Source: Syngnathus acus (Eukaryota > Chordata > Actinopteri > Syngnathiformes > Syngnathidae). Taken from it: 64,000 nt of DNA. Shown here in pieces: positions 9,862 through 20,623 of the stretch. Position 1 is the stretch's first letter; every line of letters begins with the position of its first letter. A program made the translations under genes and the position numbers. Below the pieces are notes generated by a model. It was not told the origin of the DNA. It did no database searches and was given only the letters and a program-made list of their open reading frames with translations. The stretch is taken from positions 2,415,967 through 2,479,966 of the forward strand of contig NC_051091.1 in NCBI RefSeq assembly GCF_901709675.1. The letters are read 5' to 3'.

Positions 9862-12800
9862 TCAGCATCGTACGTACTCCTCGTCACTGTTGAGCGCCTC
9901 CTCCATTTCCTCCTCAGCATCACCATTGTGGCTCTCACCAATGTTGTTCTCCATTTTGACCCTCAGCTCGACCTGTCCCGTCTCCATGCCCGCAGCCGCC
10001 TCACTTCCTGTCTCTGCTTTTCCTGCCAGACAGGGATTATCGGTTGACTGGAGAAGGGAGGGTTTAAGCATTTGTACCCTCAAGTGTAACAGGTCAGTTT
10101 TGCGTCGGTCACTCTCGTGGAAGGGGTAGCTTCACCTATCGCCTTGGATATATATATATTTTTTTAAAACAACGCATGGACACAGGTGCACCTGTACCCA
10201 TAAAGACTTTTGTATTTACGAGCCTTCCTGCACAACTGCATCAACAGATGGCTGAATCTCAAACTTTCCCACCAAGACTTTCACTGCACCTGGTCCAACA
10301 GCTGCGAGAAACCCAAACTCAGCACACCAGGGCTTTTGGACTTACAGATGCCTCAAAAGGTGCCGGAATCCCTTACTCATCACTTTCTGTGACTCCAAAA
10401 GTGGACAACACATTCTCATGACCTCCATGATTACATCAATGATCGGTAGTCCCTGATCCAACAGCTTCGTGATGACCTCTATGACGATGAATCACAGGAT
10501 GATTTATGACTTATTCCTGATAACCTCCTGCCGTCTTGTTCTCACCTTCCTCGTGCAGCCTTTTATTGTCCTCCGTCTCCGGGTCCATCCCCTCCTCTGA
10601 TTCCAGCTCCGCCGTAACTTCATCTGCCGAACACGAGGCGTCTTGGCGTGCCGTTTGGGCCTGCGCCGCCTCCTTGGCCTGGCGGATGCAGTTGAGCCAC
10701 TGCTGCTTGTTGAAAGCGTCGCTGGCCTGGAAGCAGTGACTCTGCAGTGCGCCACCCGAAACCCGGTATGACACGCGGAAGAAGTTCTTTGCTGCCGGGA
10801 CACAAAACACGAGGTGCTTACGCGGGGCGTCGGAACCGCCACGTAACGATCAAAGTCTGAGGCCGTCGCCAGCTTTGAGACTTTTGGCGTGGTGTCGCTA
10901 CTGACTGCGCTCGTTGTTGCTGAAAGCTCCCCGGATGGAGCCGCCCACTCTCATCTCGCCGTCCTCCAGGTCCTCCAGGTCCAGCTGGCGGATGGGGATG
11001 GGTCGCCGGCACAGCTGGTAGCTGACGGGCTGCTCGTTGAGCGCCACAGCACGGGTGATGACCAGCACGTCTTGGAACAGGAACACGTGGAGCTTCTACG
11101 CATGGAAGGAAAAAGTCAAATGGTGCCTCAGCATTGGTGGTGCAGCTGTCGTAGGTTTGGCTGACCAGTCCTCTGTTGTTCTTGAGCTCGCCGTGGCAGC
11201 TGAGCGTCCTGGAGCGTTGAATGAGGGCGTCCCTGTGGCCCACCTCGGTGTAGAGCAGCCGGTCCTTGTAGAACTCACACTCAGACTCGCCTGTGTGCCT
11301 GTTGATGTCGCCCACCAAGCCTTGGACCAGCAGCATCTGTGAGGACGGTGCCCGGTGCAGTTGAAGGGAAAATGATTAAAAAACTAAAATTAGTATTTTC
11401 TTATCTAGCTATTGAATAAAAAAAGTCAGTTCTTCTCCTCCATTTGTATCAAGTCGGGCTTTTCCCTCACCGCCTGGTCCAGATGCGGCCGGTCCGGGTG
11501 ATGGTCGGGCGTGTGCTTGAGGATCTCGCGCAGAAGCAGCGGGTACTTGACCAGCCGGCTGCGCGGGATGTCCAGGAAGTTCCACAGGTCCAATTTCCTG
11601 CTGAAGGGCGACTGCTGGCAGCGCTGCAGGAAGTCCTGTACCCGCAGGTTCTGCTTCTTCTGGTCCAGCAAGGCCTTGGCCCAGACCTGGTTGCTGCAGT
11701 ATGCCGTGTACGATGACAGACACGGCAGCTGCGCACGCACAAGCACGTATATCAGCGGAATAATTTGCTGACGACGACACTTTTGATACATGACAACATT
11801 TATGCCGTGTTTTTGCTCTCCATCCCACAAACTGGAAAATTGTCAGTCAGCTCCGTTCATGACCCACTTGTTACTCGTTTCTACTCCTTTAAAATGGTCT
11901 CAAAGCCAAAAAGTCAACATTTCCCTCACCCACTCGGTCAGGATCTGTCCGACATGTTCCGTGGACCCGTCTGGGTTCCTGGCTTGGCAGAGGCGACTCA
12001 GCAGGTCTGAGGACGGACGAAAATGCTGGCTGAGCACTTGGGTGTCGGGACTGGATCAGGACATCGACGTGTGCACTACCTTCATGAAGAGGGATCAGTG
12101 AGTCCAGAGTACTGAAGATCTGGTTCAGTTCTTGCTCGGTCATGATGGACAGCGTCAGCATTGGGTCGTGGTAAGCCTGCAAAACGCATGCATGCACGCA
12201 CACATTATGATTGTATCTGTAGAAAGAATTCAAAAGTGTTTTGTTTACCTTTTTTGCTAATTTGAGATCATCCACCAGATCTTGCTCACCCTGAGCCAGC
12301 TCAAAAATGGCCTGCAATGTAAACAATTTGTCATTAGTACAACAGAAATTGTTTTATATTCATTTTAAAATAATTATTTTATCATTATTTTTTCAATCTT
12401 TCCAGTCTTTGTAATTAAAATATTTGTTTTAGAAAAAAAATCTAATAATTATGAATATGAAAATAAATCCATATTTTCAACCTGATTTGAAAGAAAATGT
12501 ATTCAGTTTTTAAAGTCACAAAAACAAGTATTAAGAGTATGGAATTAATGTTTTTTTTTGGTCTTGCTGACTGTCAAAATCTCCTATCAACAAGTGATGG
12601 GGGTAGATTACATTTTCTGATTGGCTGGATGACTTGTGCAAAAAAGGACACATCAACTGATGTTGAAACAAATATTTCAGATTCATATTTCAAAATCGTA
12701 AACGAAAGGATTTCAATAACCGTTTACAGTTTATTTCAGACCCATCTGAGGATCTGAAAGATCACAGAGTACAAAAATAAATCGAGATTTTCTCTAATAT

Positions 12801-15800
12801 TTCCAATTTTGGCACACAAAAACATTGGCTGCTAAAGGTTTAGTATGATATGAAAAGTGACCTCCTGTCGCTTGATGTCTTTGGGGCTGAGCGTTTGCGT
12901 CGCCCCCAAGTGGACATCGAATGTCTCGCTCCAGAGTTTGCTGTCACGACGCTTGGCGGCTGAGCCGGTCCCCGTGGCAACCCTGGATAGTGTGGAGCCA
13001 GAGGAAGAGGAAGTTGTGGAAGAGCAGGAGTTGGACTTGGCTGCTGAGGTCACCCGGGTCTTCATGGAGGAGGAGGAAGAGGAGGAGGAGAAGGAGGTGG
13101 CAGGAGCCCGAGGAGGAGGAAGAGGTGGCGGCGGCGGCGGAAGTGCTCGCTCTGTGCGGAAGCTGATGGAACGCTGTGGGAGTGCGCGTTTGTCAGAAGA
13201 AAAACTCGAAATAATGTTTTCGTTCTTGGAGGCTCACCTGCAGCGTCTGGCCGAACCTTTTGAGCGGTGCCGTCTTGATAGGCAGCAGGCTGGCTAGGGA
13301 TGTCACCCCGGAGACCAACGCTTTGCTGCGCTTGGCACTCGGCTCCTGCAAGACAACAGAGACTACATTGACTACATACTATACGGCAATACGTACAAAC
13401 ACCACTAGATGGCAGTATCACTGCAAACGTCTTTCTGTTCCTTCTATAGTACGTGATCATTTTCCACTTGTGAGAAGTTTTACGTGGTTTCATCTTAGAT
13501 CTTTTGGCACTCATGACAGTTAAGAATGTTGACAAAAATGCTCTGCGATTAATCCAAGTGTCTTTATCAAGTGTTATCTGCGCTACGTGCTAACACGCTC
13601 GTGGTATGCTAAGGTAGTGACCTCAAAGCCCGCTCCAATGTTTTATTCACAAGGCAATCGAGTGTGACAGTAACATTGAGCATTTCATCCAGCATCGCCA
13701 GGCGTAATGAACCAACCAGCAGGGTCACGCTCAGGGTCACTGCAACCTTGGCCGACAACGCTTCGGACCGTGTTTGCCAATGAAACGGAACATTAGGTGC
13801 ATGGACGCAATACATTTGCAATCATCGGGAATCCACAGGAAAAGAAAGTCAACTGGTGTCAAGACAAAAAATAAAATCAAAAAATATTCCAAAAGACTAC
13901 AGGAAACACTTCTTTTTAAGCGTGTCCTACTGTACCGGCACTTGCTTGCTCTTGTGCTTGCTGATCTCCACAGACGACGTCAAATTCAAGCGGTGTAGCA
14001 GTAGACCCAAACGCTTCTGCCCGGCAACCATGATGCCCTCCCACAAAACCAAACAAAAAGTTGGCAATGATCACGAATCCGAGAGAACGGCAACAGCTCG
14101 AGTCTTCTGCCGCTTGTCACAGCAACATCTGGATCGCGAGCGCTCACTCCCATCCCACCCGAAGCTTCTCTCTCTCTCTCACTTTGTGTGCGATGCAAGC
14201 TTTCGGCTGCCTTATCAGTTTTTTGTTCTCTGTGATTCAACACCTCGTCATTCTTTCACTGCCTCCCTTACTTCCTTCCTTCAATCCCACCTTTTCCTTA
14301 CTTTCTCTCAGAATTTGGATAAAAGTGTCCTACTTTCCATCACAAAAGGATTTTTACTTTGTGAAAAGTTGAGAGAGAAAAATCGAATCAAAATCATTTG
14401 CACATATTTAATTGCGTGCATGAGTGATATGAGGAACACAAGCGAGGCCATTGTGTCCCATTTTGAGCGGTCTCCATCGTTTCACGCCGGGGCAATGACT
14501 TGCCCCCGAGTCACCGAATCAGTGACTTTCCTACGTTGCCATGTAGCCTCAGCTCAAAATGGCCACCGCGTTGACTCAGACGCCATTGACTACAAATTGA
14601 CACTTTTTTGGGTTGTATTTAACCAACAACAATGGCCCAAGTCAATTACATGACCTAAGTCTATAAAATGAAAGGAGGCCTTGTGAGAGCCAGTAGAAGG
14701 GCTCGATGAAGAAGTGGCTCACAATTGTTTGCGTGCCAGCCAGCCAATAATTGCTCACGGAGCATGTGACCCCGCCTGGCAACATGTTCATTAAAAACAC
14801 GTCAATAATGAATTTAGATGACCATGGCTGTGCAGCTCACGTGTCACTTTTGAAAGCTGCCCTGGAAAACTTGGGAACGTGCTCCCATGGATGAGCCAGG
14901 ACAGTCCGAGATGAGGTCGATGTTAAAAAAAAAAAAAAAAAAAGCCAAAATGGCTGGCTGGATGGGAAGTAGTAATTCAGGATATTTGTAATCAGGTACA
15001 GGAACAAAGTATAAACGTAAAACACATCAAGTAAGTAAATTAAATCAATTACCAAATTGTCAAAAAAGATAAAATAATTGACATTCAACATTCCTTAAAA
15101 AAAAGCCAATGAAAAAAAATGTTTTAATACAGTCATAAAAACAAGAATTGACTGTCATTTTTCACATGTACTAATTCTAATGAAGTAGTAATAATTTACT
15201 AATTATTGAACACAATCAAAAGATCACACCAATGTGTACATTTGTTATCTTACTAACGTATTAACTTTCAGTGAAGCCAATTTGCTATTTATTCAATGAG
15301 CTCAATGTATTTAAAAATATATTTACAATAAATACATTTTTCAAAGGAACGACTGTGAATGAGAACAATCTTGTCCTTGTGTGTACGAGTGAAGAGGAGG
15401 GAGGTGGTGGTGGGCAGGGGTGCATGCATCCTGTGCTGCTTTCAACAAAGTGGTAAACGCCCAGGAAGGAACTGGCGGCTGCACTAAAACTCCAAAAATA
15501 CTCACATGTGCTCGACACGCCACATACGGGGACGCAGGGACTGACCTAACCTGAGAGCACCGCCAACCCCCCCCCCCCCCCCCCCCATTCAAGTTGTTAG
15601 CATGATGCTAGCACAGAGCAAGGAACCCAAGTATGGTAAAGAGCAGAACTTACACTGATGTCCAGAGTGCAGAGGCTGAGCGAGTCGGCATCCCTGCTGG
15701 CCTGCTTCCTCTTCTTCTGCAATGCACAAAAAGATTCAATCACTTTACAGTACAATCAATTGATTTAATCGAAAACTTTTTAACAAAAGATCATCGCAAT

Positions 15801-17586
15801 ATCTCACTGTTATTAAGAGGAAAGACAATTTAGAGTTTGGGCATTTTAACAAGAAACATTGAGTGGACACTCATAATTTGGTTTTGCGGGCCACATAGAA
15901 GGATGTGGTGGGCCGGATCTGGCCCGCGGGCCTTGACTTTGACACGGTGCACTGCACCATCCTTGGATACCTTGGAAGCTTTGAACTCCCGGGAAATGGC
16001 TGATGCCTTTTCCTGCAGGTCGCCATGGCAACAAAACACAAAGAAAAACACAGCAACATGTGGGAAGACATCAGGAGAGGATACAAGGAAAGGACACAAA
16101 CAGAGGAGCCATGTTGCGAATCAAAACAAAGTCAGGAAGTTTTGTGTGTGTGAGGTCTTTGTTGTTTTGAACATTATGTAAGCTGACAGGTTACCTTTGA
16201 CGCACGTCTTGGCTTCTGGCAGAACAATTAAGAAGTTACAAAAAAATGAGATTCACGAGTTGGACTAACTAACGTGTTCTTCGTCAACAAAGGTAAAACC
16301 AGGCGCAAATTTTTTTTCTGTAGTTCAAATGCTGATTTTCGTGTGATCGCAAAAAACTCTTTCACTGACTTGAGTTAGCGAGCTCCCGGGAAACACGGCA
16401 CTCAGATCATTTGCTTGAACCGTTTAGTTAAATACACTGCAGATTCCGATGATTTGAATCAGTCCGCCAACTTGAGTTTGCAGAATTACCCGAAAAACAC
16501 AAGGGACTCAAAAATCAAGTCATCAGTTTGGGTAACTCAGTTACTCTATCCAGGTAACCATGGCAACCCTGGTGACAAGTCCAAATGGTTCAGCTCTTTT
16601 GAAATTTGTGACTCACCCGATAGTAAAGGAACAGACAGCAGCCCATCATCGGCGCCTCGCAACTGACACTCGATTTGCAATTCAGATGCAGTCACATCGG
16701 ATGCGGCCACACTACGCTTCCCTCTCCTTCTTGTCTTCTCTTCTCCCTCAACCGAGGATATGCAGCGGCCTTCTTGTCAGGCGCTGACCAAAGAACAGGA
16801 ACCCGCCAGCATTGTGCGCGACCACTGAGCCGGTTCCCGTCGAGCAAACAGGAAGTGACGGCGGCGCGGGGGAAAAATAGTCTAAAATTAGGAGCTCCGG
16901 GAGCAGCGGAGAGCCCAGCGCAAGGACAACAACAAGGCCATTAAGGAAATACCTTCATGTCCAAGCCAGGTTGACCCCGCTGACATGACATTTACCCTCA
17001 AGCCACATACGGCCCAAAAGCCGATTTCAACTCACGCCTGATGTCAGCCAATCACGGGAGACTTCAGGTCAGTGAGTATTGCGAGCATGACAGCCGCAAG
17101 TGCGTTTAGCTTTTTAAAGGCATTTTAAAAACTCACAATTCCAGTATTATGCAAAAAAAAAAAGTGTCCTATAACATCAATGTATTTTTTTTTACGTAAA
17201 CAACAACTTTTCAACCTTGTATGACTGTTCGGATCATTTTAATAAATCAGCCGTGCAGTTCATTGAGCTTTTGTGTTGGTGACACTTTGAACGTGCAGCA
17301 AATTTTCAACAAGATTTTTTCATTCCTGAGAACAAAAGGCTGCTCATGAGGGGGAAATCACAAGAACACGTGCTGCTATTGTACAATTGGGCTGAGCTTG
17401 AGCTCATTAATGAATGAGTTAATATAAAGTCTTGAACAATTGTTCAAGACTTATATTAATCTAAAAAAACAAAACAAAAAACAACAACAATAGAAGGAAA
17501 TGAAAGAGGCCATAATTACGTTTTTGATCACTTTACAGTAAACTTACACCAGTGGACACATCGAGGGGCAAAATACAGCGCGCGTG

Positions 17587-17648
<62 letters not shown>

Positions 17649-17702
17649 CTCACGTACCCCTCTGAGGTAGCGCTCATCTGAGAAGAACGCGAAAGAAGAC
17701 AT
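9862..17702 (-). CDS. arhgef3: Rho guanine nucleotide exchange factor 3 (XPLN)
   Basis: Twelve coding exons: 17702-17658, 15716-15654, 13345-13238, 13173-12862, 12311-12249, 12176-12080, 12006-11930, 11728-11471, 11336-11166, 11095-10906, 10791-10546 and 10022-9862, stop TGA, 596 residues against 526 in human. The DH domain (about 177-365) contains AYHDPMLTLSIMTEQELNQ and SRKLDLWNFLDIPRSRL. The PH domain (about 385-525) contains LHVFLFQDVLVITRA and FNKQQWLNCIRQAKE. These match ARHGEF3 nearly residue for residue. The family activates RhoA and RhoB. Exon 4 joins QRSISFR to KRRDSKLWSETF through a longer Pro then Ser low-complexity insert than in human. The first exon (MSSFAFFSDERYLRG, donor gtacgt) is the least certain: it is in phase with exon 2, but ARHGEF3 uses alternative first exons in other vertebrates, so other starts may exist. 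The downstream exons are secure. Confidence 0.93.
13346..15653. other. arhgef3 intron 2, no gene seen
   Basis: 2.3 kb of intron between exons 2 and 3. It contains a long open frame at 13856-14653 on plus, judged spurious, and an A run near 14925. Nothing else supportable. Confidence 0.6.
15567..15586. repeat. 20-bp C homopolymer
   Basis: Uninterrupted C run just downstream of arhgef3 exon 2 in gene sense, so the pre-mRNA carries a G run. Confidence 0.9.
15868..15950. mobile_element. hAT-type fragment in the arhgef3 intron 1 region
   Basis: On the minus strand the segment reads gtgtcaaagtcaaggcccgc followed by gggccagatccggcccacc, the same terminal family as the fragment at 34893. Only about 80 bp is recognisable. 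Confidence 0.45.
16019..16032. promoter_or_regulatory. X-box-like site GTCGCCATGGCAAC
   Basis: Fits the RFX consensus GTNRCC-AT-RGYAAC, in the arhgef3 intron between exons 1 and 2. Confidence 0.3.
16554..16567. promoter_or_regulatory. X-box-like site GTAACCATGGCAAC
   Basis: Fits the RFX consensus and lies about 520 bp from the previous X-box-like site, in the same arhgef3 intron. Confidence 0.3.
17427..17452. repeat. 26-bp perfect palindrome inside a 39-bp near-palindrome
   Basis: Bases 17427-17452 (AAGTCTTGAACAA and its reverse complement, no spacer) form a perfect palindrome. With one extra A on the left arm it extends to 17420-17458. It lies between the inferred arhgef3 exon 1 and exon 2. 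Confidence 0.8.
17583..17648. repeat. (GT)n microsatellite next to arhgef3 exon 1
   Basis: Nearly uninterrupted GT run of about 66 bp starting ten bases downstream (in gene sense) of the exon 1 donor at 17657. Confidence 0.95.
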
Positions 17703-19937
17703 TTTCTTTTGCGGCCTGAAGAGAGACAAAGGTAAAATATGAATGATATCTTATTATCCATCTGTTTATTCGATCTGTTTAGCAATAAACTTTATTGCTA
17801 ACGAAAGAAACTTTTCCCGCAGTTGACAGTAGCTCGGGATGAGTCAGTTCAACTGCATTGCCACCTGGTGGCCTGCCATGGGAAGTGCATAAAGTTATGA
17901 CGTCACATATTTCTTAACCATCCATTTTCTAGAATTAGTCCTCATTCCCTCCCTCACCATTGTTGGTCCACATGGCGACCAATCACGCGTTCATTCACAT
18001 GTGCCAAAAAATTGATAGGCCACCGTTTGTTCATAAGTGACCTGACAATGGCTGGCAACCAGTCCATTAGTCAGAGCACATAGCAGGACAGCAGTGGTGG
18101 AGCAGACCTGCCATTTGACGATTGTGTGAACAAACACATATTTCTTTGGCGTCGTTGAGTGGATAGACGGCATTCCTTCAAAGATGGGCGTCAGCCTCAC
18201 CTTGCACGCGGCTCTTTGACATAGTCACCGCTTGTTGTTTGTATTTGAATCGCAACGTAACCGTCAAGTGCCAACCTGTGTAACGGGCACCTAGCCAGCC
18301 TGCTAAGATACTATGCTGAGCTAAGATAACCTGAAAAATAGAATTAAAACCAAGACCAAAAGATCACAAAACTATAACAACAAACTGATAAAACTCAGGC
18401 ATGGAAAAGGAAATCCATGACCTTCACGGGGTCAAAAATGACCAAAAAGACTTATTCAAATTGTCCAAATTTCAGGCTCTCAACAAGAAAGCGCCTAATA
18501 CTGTACGTACTGTGTAGGAATCGTGTGTTGATGTGTGCCTTTGAGGGGCGGGGCCTAGTGAGTGCAGTCAGTTGTCCGCACGTGAGCGTCCGGTCTTGAG
18601 TCGTGGCTTACAGCAGCTCCTTGCCAGTGTTCTCATTTTACATTTGACTGTTTGTTTGGTTCGGCAAAGGAAACGATGGTGGCTCTCCTTGCGCACGTCA
18701 GCGCATTGCAGTGCTTGAATTGACTTGAGTCTGATTTTGTTCGATTCATTTAAAAATTACAAAAAGAACAAAATAGTAGACTAAACCACAACAAAAACCC
18801 CCATTTAAAAAACTTTGAAGAGTTTTGTGTTGTTGTTAGCAAATTAGTTCCATCACATTCAAACTATGTGCTCCATTACGATTTGAATTCAATTGTTATG
18901 ATGACGACATGATGAATGGCGTTCACGCCTTTGTTTCTTTTTTGATGACAGCGTAAACTTGATTGGAAACATGCGTGAGCATTTGCTCACCTTGCGGGGG
19001 GCTGCCATCCACCACCTGCCTGCATGGGACGCCCCTCCTCGCTCACTTGCCTGCCAAAACCGCCAGCCGCCCCTCCACACATACAAAACAAAAACAACTG
19101 AAGCAACACGCAGCCCAAAAATTTCCACAACAAGTTCCACGTTGCGCTCAGAAAACGTCAAAATAGAAGAAAAGCCTTCGATGGCAGCTGGATGTCAAAG
19201 TTTGGGTCCAAAAGTCCGCCACGCTGGAAGAAGAACAAGAAGAAAGAAAAGTGAGTCAACTGTCAAGAAGCCGAATGACTCACATCAAGCTAGAGGAATT
19301 CTGGGGGAGACGCTTCCCATACACATTTTTACTCTTCACAAAATAAGAGCTGCAACTGCAAAAAAAAAAAAAAAAAATTAAAAAAAATTCTACATTGGAC
19401 CAAGAATCATCAAATCATGTTTTATTTTCTATTGTTTTGATCGTGTGAGGAAAAAAACTAGTGAAAATAATTAGTGGGGGAAAAAATGTGTAAAAGAAAT
19501 TAAATAGAAGAGGGAAAAAAACTGAATTAAAATACATATTTCAAATAAACTAGCAAAATGTGGCTTTGATTGTGAAGGCGGACCTTACGGCTGCACGTCT
19601 CCTCTCGTCTCGTCTTGCCTGCTCAAAGCAAATCAAAGAAAGACAAGCTCGGCATGCTTCGCTCCCCTCTCGGGCATTTGAGTTTCCGTTCAAGTTCCGC
19701 CTTCCTACCAAATGGAATTTTGACATGTAAATATTTGCACATTGTTTTGTTGTTTTTAATGAAACTGGAATTATTTTATGAAACAAAACAAAAAAAGCAT
19801 TCAAGAAAATGATGTAAATATTTCGTGGCAATTAAATGCCAAAAAGGTTTTGAAAAATTAAATACCTATCTTTCTTTATAAATAAATACTGTACAAAAAG
19901 AAGGAAATAGGCACTTTTAAATGTCGGTAAGAAATGC
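17703..19937. other. Interval between arhgef3 exon 1 and il17rd 3' end, no gene seen
   Basis: Probably holds the arhgef3 promoter and possibly a further 5' UTR exon: an acceptor-like cttcag just upstream of the exon 1 ATG (at 17716-17717 on the minus strand) suggests that exon 1 is itself spliced. No other coding signal was found. Confidence 0.45.
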
Positions 19938-19943
19938 TTTATT
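19938..19943 (-). terminator. Candidate polyadenylation signal for il17rd
   Basis: TTTATT on plus (AATAAA on minus) about 680 bp after the il17rd TAA. The interval 19944-20623 has no exon-like signal and is read as 3' UTR. Confidence 0.4.
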
Positions 19944-20623
19944 GGAACAAAAATAATTTCATTCTTTCTAAATTTTAAATTAAAACTACCCCTATTTCGA
20001 CTTAATTTTCTCAAAATGAAATTAGTTGAAAAAAAAATGCAATTTCAAACTAATTACTGTTGAAGAATTCATCTAAATAGCTGTGGTAAGTGTTACGAGA
20101 TGCCTTTTTTATTTCCTACATTTAAGGTACGTACTATAAAACAGTACTTGGCCATATAATGCATGAAAACAAATCTAGAAAAAAAATAAAATTAGAACAC
20201 ATACCTCCGGCAAAATGAAAATAAAAAATCTATATACAAGTGGGAATTGCCGTGTTCCCTTTTTCACTTTTGTGCCCAATTTCATTCCAAATGTTAGCAA
20301 TAGGACAAGGCATCTTCAAATGTGAATAAAAATATATTTTCCACCAACATTGGGAACCACTGTCGAGTCAATATTCCTCGAAAAATAACTTTTCGGGGGC
20401 AGAAAAAGTGCCTGTGTGCCAAATATCCACTCTGGATGTTTCTCCTGGAAAGGAACATTTTCAGGAAGCAAGAAAATTCCCACCAGTCCGCAGGCACTAC
20501 AAAACTTCAAAAGTGGGGAAAAAAATGCAGTGGTTAGCAAAAGTTCCTGAGGCGTCGTCCTTCACACCTGATCACCACGGTTACCGGCATCCCAGAACAT
20601 CCATTGGAGAATTAGTTTGAACG

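Noticed and set aside
13856-14653. 265-codon open frame on plus inside arhgef3 intron 2
   Set aside because: Low-complexity, no recognisable domain, no splice or promoter context; long frames of this kind occur by chance.
18889-19381. Overlapping frames of 90 to 140 codons upstream of arhgef3
   Set aside because: Composition and lack of any family motif suggest non-coding DNA; no polyadenylation or splice context.
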